Translations under genes and position numbers: made by a program
Source: Eurosta solidaginis
Taxonomy: Eukaryota > Arthropoda > Insecta > Diptera > Tephritidae
Direction of reading: 5' to 3'
Assembly (NCBI RefSeq): GCF_040869045.1
Contig: NC_090322.1
Location: forward strand, 79,631,675 to 79,695,674
Length of the DNA: 64,000 nt
The notes under the pieces: generated by a model
What the model was told of the DNA's origin: nothing
The model's database searches: none
The model's input: the letters and a program-made list of their open reading frames with translations, nothing else
Part shown: positions 50,099 through 62,239 of the stretch, in pieces
Position numbering within the stretch: the stretch's first letter is position 1
How the letters are laid out: each line of letters starts with the position of its first letter

Positions 50099-50825
50099 TG
50101 TGTTGTATTGTATATTCTTTATTTTCTTATAAATACGTACAATTTTCCAAGTAGTACAATATAAAAAAGTAACAAATTCAAATAAGAAAATAGTTAATGA
50201 CATTAAATGTTAATTATAAAAGCAGTGGAAATGTCATTTCCTTTAAGTATAATTATAAATGCTTGTGGGGCGCATAATAATCACAAAATATAATTGCTAC
50301 AATCCCTAGTTAAAGAAAGACCAGAGAATAACTATTTTAAATAAACAAAAAAAAAATACTATATTAAATAAAAAGAAATACTCTAAATGACAAAGTACTT
50401 ACATATAAAGTTAAAAACTTCATAAATATTACATAGCGGAATTTATACGATGGGTCGCAACAGAATTTCTACACCCTCATGATTGAAACCAAGTAGCCAA
50501 CGTTTCACTTCCCTCATAAACTTAGAAAGTTTTCTTATGAGTTGTATTACAGCAGGTAATTTATTATACAGTTTACATGACACGATTGTGTAAAATTTAC
50601 GGAAAAGTGTGGTCCGAAAACGAGGAATTTATACACTAGATAACGGTCTACTTCTTAGGCTGTAAGGGTTATATATTGTGAATACCCACTCCTTATAAAA
50701 AAAAATTTCAAAACTTTGTAATAGTACAAGTGTCGAATGGCAAGTATGTTGAATTTTTTGAAAAGGTACATAGAGTGTGATAGACGGTCTGCGTTACACA
50801 TTTTTCGGATAATTGAATTAAGAAA
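50099..50825 (-). mobile_element. 5'-truncated LINE inserted in Gypsy-3 pol
   Basis: Minus strand from 50825: MYLFKKFNILAIRHLYYYKVLKFF, then after a frame change NPYSLRSRPLSSV, FRTTLFRKFYTIVSCKLYNKLPA and KRWLLGFNHEG. This is the C-terminal end of a Jockey/CR1-like RT, including the NxYxxRS...KLYNxLP block. An AT-rich 3' UTR runs to 50099. No internal RT palm is left. Target duplication is ambiguous. Confidence 0.8.
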
Positions 50826-51388
50826 TTTCCTTGGGCTGTGCACATATTACCGCCGATTTGTACCAAACTTTTCCAGCGTAGCGCATAGCCTCCATGAGCT
50901 TACAAACAAAAAATAAAGCTTTTGAATGGAAGAAGGAGCAAGAAGTGGCTTTCCAAACATTGAAGGAGCGTTTGTGCACTGCCCCAATGTTGGCATATCC
51001 GATTCCAGGAGCAACGTTTATTCTAGATAAAGATGCGAGTGGATATGATATAGGAGGCGTTTTATCACAACTGGTCGATGGACAGGAGAAGGTAGTTGCA
51101 TATTACAGACGTTCGATTGGAAAACCAGAGAGGAACTATTGCGTTACACGGAGAGAGCTGTTGGCATTGGTAGAGTGTATTAAACATTTTCACAAATACC
51201 TCTACGGCCAGCGATTCCGCGTCAGGACAGATCACGCAGCGTTGAAATGGCTTCTGCAGTTCCGTAATCCGAAAGGACAATTGGCACGGTGAATCGAGAG
51301 ACTACAAAGCTATGACTTTTCCATTGAGCATCGAAAAGGTAGTACCCATGGAAATTCTGATACAATTTCACCAAGACCATTTGTAGTT
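50826..51388 (+). pseudogene. Gypsy-3 RNase H
   Basis: Continues pol: RNFLGLCTYYRRFVPNFSSV, a stop at 50915 region, FEWKKEQEVAFQTLKERL, FILDKDASGYDIGGVLSQL (first catalytic Asp), ERNYCVTRRELLALVECIKHF (Glu), FRVRTDHAALKWLLQF (Asp), a stop at 51290, then YDFSIEHRKG and a damaged ADALSR box (NSDTISPRP). The SINE follows directly. Confidence 0.9.
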
Positions 51389-51752
51389 CCGCGGTCACCG
51401 TGGTGTGATGGGTAGCGTGCTCCGCCTATCACACCGTATGCCCTGGGTTCAACTCCCGGGCAAAGCAACATCAAAATTTTAGAAATAAGATTTTTCAATT
51501 AGAAGAAAATTTTTCTAAAGCGGGGTCGCCCCTCAGCAGTGTTTGGCAAGCACTCCGGGTGTATTTCTGCCATGAAAAGCTCTCAGTGAAAACTCATCTG
51601 CTTTGCAGATGCCGTTCGGAGTCGGCATAAAACATGTAGGTCCCGTCCGGCCAATTTGTAGGGAAAATCAAGAGGAGCACGACGCAAATTGGAAGAGAAG
51701 CTCGGCCTTAGATCTCTTCGGAGGTTATCGCGCCTTACATTTATTTATTTTA
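51389..51752 (+). mobile_element. tRNA-derived SINE, copy 2
   Basis: 364 bp, same family and length as 37423-37786. A box TGGTGTGATGGGTAGCGTGC, B box GGTTCAACTCCCGG, tail ATTTATTTATTTT. TGTAGTT flanks both sides (51382-51388 and 51753-51759). It lies in the RNase H-integrase join of Gypsy-3. Confidence 0.92.
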
Positions 51753-53140
51753 TGTAGTTTGGAATGCAAGCACTGTTCAAAGGCCGAGGCTAAAGAAGAC
51801 ATTATAGATGTCCGGCTAATGACTATAGCACGTACGGATGAATGGGACAAGGAACAACCAAGAAAGTGTCAGCTAGAAGATACAGATCTGTCACATGTTA
51901 TGCAAGGGCTCGAACGAAACGAAAGACCAAGCAGAGAGGAGATTTCAGCAGAGAGTCCCATTGCGAAGACATATTGGGCACAGTGGAACACTTTACAATT
52001 GATATCCGGTTGCTTGCATCGAGTATGGGAGAGTGAGGATGGTCAATGCAAGAAGAAACTGATAGTTGTTCCCAGAAAGAGGATTCCGGACGTGCTCAGT
52101 GAGCTACGTAATGGTCCAAGCGCGGGTCATCTTGGAATCACGAAGACGCTCGAGAAGATTAAACAGAGATTCTATTGGGTTGTTGCCGTCAGTCGGTCAC
52201 TGAGTGAATTGCCAACTGGAGGTTTGCAGCAGAGCCAAAAGGCCCAAAACACGAAGTCGTGGCCAGATGAGGCAGTATATTTCAGGTGTACCATTTGAAA
52301 GGATCACTATGGATGTCACAGGTCCATTTCCTAATAGTAAACGTAGAAACAAATACGTTCTGGTGGTTATGGATTATTTCAGTAAATGGCCAGAGGTATA
52401 CCCGATCCCAAACCAAGAAGCGGAAACAGTGGCAGAAGTGGTTACAAACGATTGGGTTGCAAGGTATGGTGTACCAATGGAGTTACATTCTGATCAAGGC
52501 AGGAATTTTGAATCAGCTGTGTTCCAAGAAATGTGTAAGAAGTTGGGCATTCGAAAAACATGGACAACTGCATTGCATCCTCAGTCCGATGGTATGGTGG
52601 AACGTTTCAATAGAACCTTGAAGGAGCATTTAAGGAAAGTAGTAGACAAGTACCATAAGGAGTGGGATACACACATATCATTATTCTTGATGGCTTACCG
52701 ATCGGCAGTGCATGAGACAACGGGACAAACTCCCGCAGAGGTAATTTTTGGCAATGACCTTCGACTGCCAGCTGATTTGAAGTTTGGGCTAGATGCCGAT
52801 GCGGACAGAAATGTCAAGAAATCCATTGGGGTCTTGGAAGAAGAGCTGAGAGATATAACGATATTGTAAGGCAGCGAGCAAAGATTATGAGTGACAAGAT
52901 GAAAGCCAGATACGATAAAGCAATTAATTCGGAAGGTTATACAACCCACAACGAAAAAAAGGTTTGTCCCCGAAATTGCGGTGTAATTGGGAAGGCCCAT
53001 ACAAAGTTGTAAAACGGATCAACGATGTAGTGTACCGCATAAAAACCATTGGCAAACCAAGAACCAAAATGAAAGTGGTTCGTTTGGAAAGGCTTGCAGC
53101 GTTTAGATCGAGAGATTTTTCTGATCGGGACGATCAGACT
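51753..53140 (+). pseudogene. Gypsy-3 integrase
   Basis: The linker (EECKHCSKAEAKE-like ECKHCSKAEAKED) is followed by the zinc-binding domain GHLGITKTLEKIKQRFYWV; its CxxC half is scrambled by a frameshift near 52190. The core 52290-52869 is open: ERITMDVTGPFPNS (Asp), LHSDQGRNFESAVFQEM (Asp), HPQSDGMVERFNRTLKEHL (Glu), YRSAVHETTGQTPAEVIFG. After a stop at 52867 region, the C-terminus (MSDKMKARYDKA, GPYKVVKRINDVVYRI) is recoverable in shifted frames up to about 53140. All three catalytic residues remain. Confidence 0.9.
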
Positions 53141-53154
53141 TAGGTGGAGGGCAG

Positions 53155-53653
53155 TGTGACGAATATTAGCAACACTAAGGGATACTATCTTCTCTAAGCC
53201 TATACTGAGCATTGACTTGTATGCACATAACCAAATTAATCATTATGTCACACATATGTCCATACAAGCAGCGGAGAGCAACGCACAAACACATGCATAT
53301 ATCTGAGATACTCCCAAAAGTAGGCAATTATTTGTGCAAGTATCACTCACATATACACGTGCATATGAGAAGCTATACATGTGTATCTGTAGTTATAATT
53401 TTTTAGCTGGTAACTAAGTAAATGCTAGAAACTGCTAGAAGTATGGAACGAAGAAATCGAAGAATATAAAAGAGAGCGATCTGAGCAATCATAGTCAGTT
53501 TTGATTTAAGCATGCTGTCTGTCGAGTAGTAGAAGTGTTATTAATAAAGGCCATTTTGCATTATTAAATAGAGGAGTTATTTATTCAACAGTTTAGTGAT
53601 TCGAACGTTAGTAGAGGGTTGCAAATAAGCGAAATTTCCCTAAATTCGCTACA
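53155..53653 (+). repeat. Gypsy-3 3' LTR
   Basis: 499 bp, TGTGACGAATATTAGC to TTCGCTACA. Purine-rich GGTGGAGGGCAG precedes it as polypurine tract. It differs from the copy A 5' LTR at a few percent of positions. Confidence 0.92.
53465..53499 (+). promoter_or_regulatory. LTR core promoter of Gypsy-3 (TATA plus initiator)
   Basis: TATAAAAG at 53465 and TCAGT at 53495, 30 bp apart, fit an arthropod TATA/Inr pair. The same pair occurs at 46874 and 46904 in the truncated 5' LTR. It marks the U3/R boundary. Confidence 0.65.
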
Positions 53654-53690
53654 ATAATAATAATAATAACATTAGTAATAATAGTAATAA
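53654..53690. repeat. ATA/AAT microsatellite
   Basis: (ATA)n-like run next to the Gypsy-3 3' LTR. A matching low-complexity sequence precedes the copy A 5' LTR, so Gypsy-3 probably inserted into it. Confidence 0.8.
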
Positions 53691-53779
53691 TACTTATAAG
53701 GTATCATTAATAACCTATAGATGCTCGGTCAGAATTTAAGTCCGAATTTGCAAAATAAGAAAATAAGATTTCCTTGAAA

Positions 53780-56505
53780 TTTCTTTTGTTTAGCTTACCC
53801 CTAGGCAGGTATGGAGTTCCAGGTTCTTATAGTGTTGACAAAGAACAACCTCGCAGATGCTATGAAATTAAAGGTAGGGACAATTAAATCACTGGTACGC
53901 TCAGACCTCGTGAAAACAAATTTGTCAAACAGGTAAGAGGGAGACTTACTAGACATAAGACTAAACAGAAAAATACAGCTTCTGGCTTTACCGTACTGGA
54001 AAATATCACATCCCAAAAGTTTATTTCTCCAGCTGGAGATGTGATCATATCTCTTAAGACCATAAACTTACCGAGTAATATGATTGAATAACACATAAAT
54101 TTTGTGGACAGATTGTGAATCCAACTTATTATAGACTAATTCGGAGTATGAAATTATAGGTAGCAGTAGTTGAATAGCGAGTCTCCGCCGTCAGAACTAA
54201 TCACGAAGCCAAGGTTAGTAATTTTACTAACAACCTGCAAAGGCATATGTTCAAGTACAGCAGGGGCAAGGTAAAACCTTGCAACCTCTTTTTCGCAATA
54301 GGCAGGACAAAAGATTTATTGGGATTCAGGCGCAGAATATTGCTTCCAGCCCAGTTCGCAACCGACACCAGATCAGTGTTAAATTTTTGAGCAAGAGTAT
54401 CAATATTATCAAAGGAATCTGATAAATACAGCTGAATATCATCAGCATAGGCATGAAGACTTACAAAGTTGCAAGACGAAAATATGTCGTTAATAAACAA
54501 GCTAAAGAGAAGAGGGCCAAGTATTGAGCCTGGTGGAACACCAGAAGTAAGTACTTCTAGTCCAGAGATATCTGTACTAGTCATTACTCTTTGTCACCTA
54601 CCAGTAAGGTAACTTCGCATAAGCTTAACTGAATTTTCACTAAACCCAAAGTACCTACCTAGCTTTGAACAGAGTAATAAATGATCAACAGAATCAAAGG
54701 CTTTTGAGAAGTCAAGTAGACAAAGCAGGGTCAGCTGATTTTTATCAAATGGCACTCGAATATCATCCAAGATTTTTAACATGGCAGTGGAGCAACTTCG
54801 CCCAGCCCTGAAACCAGATTGGTAAGGGGAAACCAAACCATTACTATGGGTATGTAGGTTAATTTGATCATACAGAAGACGCTCAAAGACTTTCGACAGG
54901 GCAGAAAAGATGCTAATTGGACGGAAATCACTGGCACGCAGACTTTGTTTTCGCTACTGGTCGCACAGACGCAATTTTCCACAGGGATGGAAAGCAAGAG
55001 GTTGTGATGGCGTGATTGATAATGTGGGTTAAGGTACCAACAATAACTGGTAGTACAATCTTAATAAATTTGATTGGTATACCATCCTCACCAGTAGCAT
55101 TAGATTTAATTTTAAGTACTGATCTAATCACATCACTCTCGGATACAGAGACAAATTCTAACGGTGAACCAACATAAACAGACGAATTACATGAAATGGG
55201 CGGGGCTTGGCTGGCAGAAGGAGAACAACCTTTAATAATGGCATTGTTCAGCAAATCTGCGCTCAGCTTACAGTCGGTGACATCACGGCAATATACCCGC
55301 AAGCTCTTCAGGTTTCGCCAAAGAATATTTGAGGGGAGAGGGATCCAGCCTAGCCGAATAGAATGAGCGCTTCTCGCTTTTGATGACTGCTATAGCATTA
55401 TTTCTAGCGCATCGAAATAGCTCCCAGGTTTGCGGCGTTGGATTCCTCTTCCATTGAGATCGCAACTTATTCCTTGTTTTAAGTACTACCAGAACTCTTC
55501 TGTTGAACCACGGGCAGCACGGAGACTTGGGTCTACATACACGAATAGGAACATGAAAATTAAACACATTTAGTAAATTGGTGCTGAGAAAGTTCAGCTT
55601 GTCATCAACGGACGAGAAACACCAACAATCAGACCAATTTGTACATGAAAGATGTACAAATAGCGTGTCAACGTTAAGGGCTCTATAATTTCTAAACGTA
55701 CTTGTACCCAAGCGGGTAGAGTCAACAAAAATATCAAGAGCGCAAAAAATTAAGTCATGGTCAGAAATAAACGAAAACTGGACAAACTTTAAAACTAAAG
55801 ACAGATCAGACACTAAAAAATAGTCAAGTAAAATGGGAACAGAGTTATTATCATATCTGGTCGGTACATACTTGTTAACAACAGAAAGGCCAGCACAAGC
55901 AACGTAATCTAGTAAATTTAATGATTCAAGAGAAAGCAGATTCATATTAAAATCCCCACACACTGCAATATGGGTATACTCCACAACATACAAATACAGT
56001 ACGTCAAAAAAAGGTTTCAGACATATATGCTTGTGGGGGTTATACATACACGAGATAAGGGTTTTGGAGGAGCCACTACGCATTTCAACCGTAAGGTATT
56101 CAGTTCCTTGGCCATCTGATTCAAATATTCATTTCGCACTAAGATTACTCCTATAATAGATGGCTACCCCTCCTCCTTTTTTCCGACTCTATCATTACGA
56201 ATGAGGTTATAATTATGAATGTTGTAGTGAAAATCACTTACATCACTTAGGAACCATGTTTCAGAGACACAAATAACATGAACAATTACAGACTCAAACG
56301 TGTATCGGACATCATCAATTTTCAACAAATTTAAGCTCCTTGCATTAAAATGAGCAATATTAAAACCTTTCTGCCGTTTACATATTACATTTAGCAACGC
56401 TAAGCTGTTCTCGCCAACATTCAAACCATTATCTTTAATAGACTTAAAAATAATACGTTTACAAGGGCAAACACACAAAAGTACACATACCAGGAGATAT
56501 AGCAA
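53780..56505 (-). pseudogene. LINE-F ORF2: endonuclease and reverse transcriptase
   Basis: Endonuclease: FNIAHFNARSLNLLK and CVSETWF (56330-56250), a break near 56160-56083, then AVCGDFNMNLLS (GDFN), PTRYDNNSVPILLDYFLV and FISDHDLIFCAL (SDH). Linker: CPWFNRRVLVVLKTRNKLRSQ. RT: NATGEDGIPIKFIK, VSPYQSGFRAGRSC, LCLLDFSKAFDSVDH (first Asp), GVPPGSILGPLLFSLFIND and LHAYADDIQLYLS (YADD at about 54437-54448). Tail: LGCDIFQYGKARSCIF, SYLFDKFVFTRSERTSDLIVP and FVNTIRTWNSIPA (54016-53801). Frame changes occur near 55300, 54930, 54590 and 54200. It has the same general type as LINE-A but a different family. Confidence 0.88.
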
Positions 56506-56624
56506 AAATACATCAAGTAGGCCATCTTAACAAGATCAATAGGGACAATAACTAAGTAAACAAAAAACAAAACAACAAACAGACATACAGGCTTAAGGCT
56601 AGCGAAACTACTCCAAATCTTCAT

Positions 56625-56945
56625 CTCGCAGGATCTTTGCTGGCTGCTTGGCTTTATCATTATCCTTCCTGACATTGACGCAGCCTCGAAGAGTAAAGAC
56701 CGACTGCAACTTCCCCTCGGGTTTTCCCCGAAGGTTTGTTGCTGCTTGGAGAAGCATTCGGGTTTGCTTAGACAGGCTCTCAAAAATACTAAATTTTCCA
56801 TGTATACCCAGTGATTCCAGGTTTTCGTACGCCTGTGATACTCGCCAAACGCTCGGAGAGTTCTATTCCGATCCAAAGGGAAATGGAATCTGACCACAAT
56901 CGCACCGTTGACACCTGCACGATATGGCTTCGTGCGAAAAATATC
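56625..56945 (-). pseudogene. LINE-F ORF1 C-terminal domain (FP25K-like)
   Basis: In one frame AIVVRFHFPLDRNRTLRAFGEY, and after a frameshift near 56830 LGIHGKFSIFESLSKQTRMLL, LRGKPEGKLQSVFTLRGCVNVRKDN, ILRDEDLE with a stop at about 56622. The IVVRF...R.......FxNExLxxxxRxLxxxAxxL...KxxxxWxxxGxVxVRKxxxxxxxxIxxxxDL plan is that of the baculovirus FP25K-like domain found in ORF1 of insect CR1-type LINEs; it binds nucleic acid. Confidence 0.65.
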
Positions 56946-56949
56946 TTGG

Positions 56950-58945
56950 TAAGCTTTGGTCCACCGTAAAGTCCCTATCGAATCCAAGCACAATGACAAA
57001 ATTTCCATCGCGTTTGGCGATAAAGTGCTGTCGGATGCGAAAAAAAGGGCCAGCGCTTTCTGCCGAAAATATATAATGCATTCTGCGGTCCACAAAGATA
57101 GACGGAGGGCCAACAGACACGCACATAAACATAAATTCAGTGCTTCCCCAATTACCATCATCGCCAAAGAAGCAGTGCGCCCAGACGGCATAGCCATGCC
57201 GATGCTTAAAAGCCTAGGAAAAGAGAGTTTCAAATATTTAGCACATGTCTTCAACCTGTCCCTTTCCAGCTTTGTCATTCCCGAAAATTGGAAAACGGCC
57301 AAGGTAGTCCCGCTACTATAGCCTGGGAAACCAGCTAACATAGAATATTCATATCGCCCGATATCTCTCCTATCGCCAGTAGCCAAGACACTTGAAGCCA
57401 TTTTGCTCCCATATTTCAAAGCAAATTTTCAACTAGCCTGTCATCAGCATGGCTTTCGAAAACTTCATAGCACAACCACCGCTCTAAATGCCATTAGCAC
57501 TCAGATAAATTGCGGTTTAAATCAAAACCCCCACCATAGAACAGTACTCGTTGCGCTAGTCCTATCAAGAGCTTTAGATACGGTCAACCATGGCACGTTA
57601 CTGCAAGACCTGGAAGGGTATACCCTTCCCCCAAGTCTTAAAAGGTGGACCACAAATTATCTGGGTGGCCGGCAGGCATCGGTGCAATTTAGAAACCCAA
57701 CATCAAAACCAAGAAGAATTAAACAAGGGGTGACACAGGGTGGTGTCCTATCCCCACTTTTGTTTAACTTCTACATATCAAAGCTACCTTCGCCACCAGA
57801 AGGAGTTACTATCCTTTCCACACCACAGGCCCAGGCCCACAGACGGATGAGCTTTGTAACAAAATAACCGGCTACCTCCCTGATCTCTCCAGTTTTTCCA
57901 CCTCGCGAAACCTGACATCACGGACTAAATCATCGCCGACCTTATTTACGACATGGACGTCCCAAATGTCGACCATTTTGAGCATCCACGTCAATGGCAC
58001 TAAGCTATCGACTGTCTTACACACCAAAATCTTGGGTGTGACGTTCGATCAGGATCTACATTTTGGTAAGCATGCAGCCGCAATTGTACCGAGGATCCAG
58101 AGCAGTAATAAAATCCTCAAATCTCTTGCTGGTAGTACTTGGGGAAAAGATAAAGAAGCGCTCATTACCACTTACAAAGCAATTGGCCAGCCCATTGCAT
58201 GCTACACGTCCCGGATATGGTCGCCAAGCCTAAAGGCTACTCACTGGAAGAACCTACAGGCCTGCCAAAATACTGCCCTCAGAACCGGCACGGGTTGTCT
58301 TATGTCCTCAGAACACAATCTACATAATGAGGCGAGAATACTCCCCATCAGGGAGAGAAATGAGATGCTAACAAAACAGTTCCTGTTGAATACCCAGAAA
58401 CCTGGACATCCCAACAAACATATGATTGATGAGCCAACACCGCCCAGGGGCTTAAGAAGTCATTTCCGTAAGCATTATGAGGAAAAACGGCACCTGAGAA
58501 CACAGCCGCATGAAGCCAAAAAATACAAGCAGGTCCGAGTGAACTTCACAAACAGGCGTCGGACCTCTATGTCAGGAATTGCCCGGTGAACCCTGTACTC
58601 AAAGAACAATACACTAAACTTGCAGAAGAGGAACACACACTCCCTAGGGAAACGCGAGCCACTCTAGCTCAATTTCGATCTGGATACTGTAACAGGTTAA
58701 ACTCTTACCTATCCAGAATCAACCCCGACATACAAAATGTATGCCCCGCTTGCAATGTGTTCCCGCATGACATCAACCATCTCTTTAATTGTAATGTGGA
58801 ACCAACGTCTCTAAAACCCCTCTCATTATGGTCCACCCCTGTTGAAACAGCAAGTTTCCTTGTACTCCCGTTAGAGGATATTGATGACAATTTGTGATCG
58901 GTCACACCTATTGGATGGGGCGAAGCACTGCTACAACAACAATAA
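56950..58945 (+). pseudogene. LINE-D reverse transcriptase and 3' end
   Basis: Starts within the linker (KLWSTVKSLSNPSKHNDKI), then IAFGDKVLSDAKKRASAF, VRPDGIAMPMLKSLG, IPENWKTAKVVPLL, a stop at 57321, YRPISLLSPVAKTLEAILL, HQHGFRKLHSTTTALN, LVALVLSRALDTVNHGTLL (motif A; DLSRAFD in the family, here VLSRALD, so the first catalytic Asp is lost), QGVTQGGVLSPLLFNFYI. A stop precedes the YADD box, which is deleted or garbled near 57820-57960. Downstream frames carry LSTVLHTKILGVTFDQDL, TYKAIGQPIACYTSRIWSP and the C-terminal CPACNVFPHDINHLFNC knuckle (58740-58790). The 3' UTR ends CTACAACAACAATAAC. Confidence 0.87.
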
Positions 58946-59039
58946 CTGTACATTTTTGAAAATTTTATACAGATAAGAAATTTAATTATAGGTATGTTAA
59001 ATTGTGACCAAATGGATGAGATAAGGCTATAGAAAGTTT

Positions 59040-59700
59040 TTGTTTGGGACTCCTCAAGGATTATTTCTCCCTACTCCAGCCGTTTACAACTTATTCAGCT
59101 CCCTACATTACGGAGTCGTCGGGATGGTAGGTGTGTTATTTGTAGTAAAACTTATTAGAGGGATGGTAAATAGGTCTTTTCTGCTCGGTGAAATTTTATT
59201 TAATGTTCCCTTTCGACCATCTAGACATTTCAACCGCTTCATATAAGCACATGGACAACGAATTTTGAAATGCACGAACCTCTTCGTTGTCTGTGTGCTG
59301 ACTTCAATAAGCACTGCAAAAACATTGATACGTGTGACTCACTCTACGTAGTAAAAAAATATCTGCTGACTACCTTAAATATGCAATGATTTGGGTGAGT
59401 GGCTTGGAATCACGTCCTTTCCAACCTCCCACACATCGCAGCCCTACTTGTTGTGTGTGAAATATACATCAGCAGCTGGAAATCACGTCCATTCCGACAG
59501 CACTAATTATCAATTCCTGTTGCTCGGCATCACAGTCCATCCCGACAACTGATTTAACAGTGTATATACATATTTCATAATATAATTTTGTTCAATTTGT
59601 ATGCTTCTGTAATTTATCTGTAATCCGTACTATATTTAGTCTAATTAATTGTTAAATTTGTAGACTAATAAATAAATAAATAAATAAAAATTCAAAATTT
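59040..59700 (+). mobile_element. LINE-E 3' end, plus copy
   Basis: Short coding tail (AVYNLFSSLHYG, FVVKLIRGMVNRSFLLGEI, FNVPFRPSRHFNRFI, then HEPLRCLCADFNKHC in another frame). A 3' UTR with three degenerate GGAATCACGTCC(T/A)TTCC units (59406-59540) follows, then an AAATAAATAAATAAATAAA tail (59666-59690). The UTR design matches the minus copy at 10298-11150. Confidence 0.6.
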
Positions 59701-61060
59701 TGAGAGGGCGGGCTCCAGCCCCACCCACCCTTCGCCTATCCTCACTGAAGGGGGGTAAGGCATACAAACACATACATTTGGTTTGAATGAAATATATTAA
59801 TCTTTCACAGCTAGATCATGCAAACACATTCCGTTCTATTCCTTTCGCCAGAGTGGACGTGCAATGCTAGCCTCGGCTCAACCAAAATAATTTCGGGCTT
59901 GACTTGGTTGAGCCGAAAACTAAAATGGACCTAAGAGTGGCACCTAGGGCTCCCAGACCGAAAATGTAGAGAGGGGGACAGATAATTAAAAATTGGGGGA
60001 TTTGGGGGTACAACAGATAGAAAAAAGGGGTATATTTCGGGGGACTAATAAAACTAATTTTATTGAACAAAATCATTGATTTATTCACTCATGCACCAGA
60101 AACAAAAACAATTCATAAATAAAATCCATGAAATCAAACAAAATTACACTCTTTATACATAAAAACACATATGTTTATATTCAGCCTTTAATATGGCACA
60201 AAAATATTTTCATATCAAAATCCTATTTCAATTCCCCAAAAAATGTACATATATTCATTTTGTATATCAGTTCATCCTATTAGTGATAACAACACATCGT
60301 AAAATTCGATTTTTTCATCCGCCCGTAATATATAAACGTAAGCAAGAAGTCAACGTTTGCGGGCGAAAATGGGGGCCCTACGCTACCTTCCGTAGCAAGG
60401 TGGACAAAAAGTCAAAATTGGGGATAACACCGCCCCCCCCCCTCCCATGGGGGACGTCTGGCAAACCTGGTGGCACCTAAACTCCATTCTGACGAATTGG
60501 CGGAGTTGAGACGTGTAATGCTTCCCTAAACTGGATTTAGTGAAAGTTTTTGCACGCCCAACCGGAAGTATAGTGAATTAAAATGGTGTGACACCATACA
60601 ACTGTAAAACAAAAATTGACGGAACGAAAATTCGAGCTAACGGAACGGGTTGGATTTTATATAAGGTGCCACGATTTTAAAACTTTTATTGATTTGTAGG
60701 GCAAGAGGGGGTCCTAAAAATCACCAAAATGGAATCCGCAGCTCTAGGAAACTCTTAGTTTATGAAATATAAGCGTTTAAATTTCCAAATTTAGTAACAT
60801 GGCAATCTAAGTCGTGCGCCTAAAATTCGGGTCGCACATGTCGATAGCAGCATCAAAAGACGCATATTTTCTTCAAGATTCAGAATCCGAAAGCAGAAAC
60901 TATATTTTTTATCTCAATTAAAAGTTATTTGCGGAAAACCCGTCGGTACTATAGTCGCTTTTTTCGTTGCAATTAAACAAACGAAAACATATGAAGGTGG
61001 TGAATAGTATTGCCATCTCCTCAATAATATCTTGGTTATCTTGGTAGAACATTATAAGGT
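59701..61060. other. No recognised gene
   Basis: Includes G/C-rich patches (GGGCGGGCTCCAGCCCCACC at 59705; a C10 run in CCGCCCCCCCCCCTCCCATG at about 60431). A short family M relative at about 60850-60930 (CATCAAAAGACGCATATTTT, AGAATCCGAAAGCAGAAACT) is also visible. No convincing frame. Confidence 0.4.
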
Positions 61061-61065
61061 CGACA

Positions 61066-61480
61066 TTAGCCATGTTTTTTTTTACACGTAAACGTCTATA
61101 CGCTTAAACTTTATATGGACTGGTAAGCGTCAAACTTTAAATACACCTCTGAAATTGATGCGCAATAAATGTGTACTATTAAATTTCAATACGCATTATA
61201 CTCAGATGTAACTGAAATATGTGTTTTTGTTTCACCCTCTACACTAATTCTATGTATTCTATGTGTGTCCACAATTCATGGCAACTGATTTAGCTATATG
61301 TTATACCCTATGGCCATCAGAGGGTTGTGTCTCCGCTTTTCGGTACACCCTGTGGCTGTAGTTAGTTATTTAACCACTGCCGCTAGATGGGTCTCCTAAG
61401 CATTATCTAAGCGAGGATAGGCGTTTTTTTTTCACGCGCAAACGTAAACGTATACGCCGTGTAAAAAACACGGCTATTAA
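61066..61480. repeat. Candidate foldback element
   Basis: TAGCCATGTTTTTTTTTACA at 61066 is roughly inverted at 61460-61480 (TGTAAAAAACACGGCTA). The next bases (CGTAAACGTCTATACGC versus CGTAAACGTATACGCC) recur on the same strand rather than inverted. Boundaries and target duplication are unclear. Confidence 0.4.
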
Positions 61481-61503
61481 TGCAAACAAATATAACTACC
61501 AAT

Positions 61504-62225
61504 CAGTGCACGGACTTTTAAAAAGAGAAGGTTGGGTAGACGAAAAATTAAAATAGTGGTAGAAGTTGGTAGATCTGTTTCCAAGAAAACAATAGCTACA
61601 GTTTGTATTTGCACAAAACAATTCATAATGTAATTGTAAACACAAATAAAGCACATTTAACGGAAATAACACTTTTAAAAAAACATATAAACAAAACAAG
61701 AAAATACATGTAAATTTGTATATACATAGCTTATGCCTATATGATACTTGCTTTTTTCCTGTATTTCGAGCTTGAAATACTGACGAAAATGTACAGAAAC
61801 GTCTAATTACAACAACAATTTTCCAATGTACCAAAAATATTGCCACAAATTATCCGACTTCGGCATGTTATCGTTTGCTTAAAACTTTTTTATTTTCGTT
61901 CAAAATTATTCACAAATAACTGATGAAAATAGCGCGGGAAAATCATGCTCATTTACTACATTTATTTCAAAAACAAATTTATTTCTAGTTTGAATTTTTG
62001 CACAAATTTTAAAAATCGGTTAGTTTGGTAAGTGTCACCGCTTTACGTTATTTGGGTGTGCTCGGCAATTAAATACGTTTACCTAATGATCGCAGTATTT
62101 GGTTTCAATGCAAATATATTGTAATGTTGGTAGATTTTTAGGCTTTGGTGGTAGAAGTGGTAGAAAATTAAAATGGGCTAAAATGTTGGTAGATCTATCA
62201 ATAGAGTGGTAAAGTCCGTGCACTG
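61504..62225. mobile_element. 722 bp non-autonomous hAT element
   Basis: TIR CAGTGCACGGACTTT at both ends (61504 and inverted at 62211-62225). A perfect 8 bp duplication CTACCAAT flanks it (61496-61503 and 62226-62233). CAG-type TIRs with 8 bp duplications define hAT elements. GTTGGTAGAT / TGGTAGAAGT words are repeated subterminally near both ends. Longer frames inside are AT-rich noise, so no transposase is encoded. Confidence 0.93.
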
Positions 62226-62239
62226 CTACCAATGTAATT

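Larger units (their letters stand above)
46840..53653 (+). mobile_element. Gypsy-3, decayed LTR retrotransposon
   Basis: A partial 5' LTR (46840-47067), leader, gag, protease, RT, RNase H, integrase and full 3' LTR (53155-53653) all lie on the plus strand, interrupted by a LINE tail (50099-50820) and a SINE (51389-51752). A complete 5' LTR survives only in duplication copy A at 27390. ATAA flanks the copy A 5' LTR and the 3' LTR, in low-complexity surroundings. Many stops and frameshifts. Confidence 0.9.
53780..56945 (-). mobile_element. LINE-F, decayed CR1/Jockey-like LINE
   Basis: Nearly full-length coding order on the minus strand: the end of ORF1 (56945-56625), endonuclease, RT and C-terminal tail to about 53780. 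At the 5' side it is joined to LINE-D in opposite orientation at about 56948. At least four frameshifts. Confidence 0.85.

Noticed and set aside
56421..57419. 332-codon minus-strand open frame
   Set aside because: It is antisense to LINE-D in its first part and runs across the LINE-D/LINE-F junction. Only a short central part overlaps real LINE-F ORF1 sense. No single protein.
61496..61846. 116-codon minus frame with hydrophobic stretch resembling a membrane segment
   Set aside because: It begins in the TIR and target duplication of a non-autonomous hAT element and is AT-rich noise.
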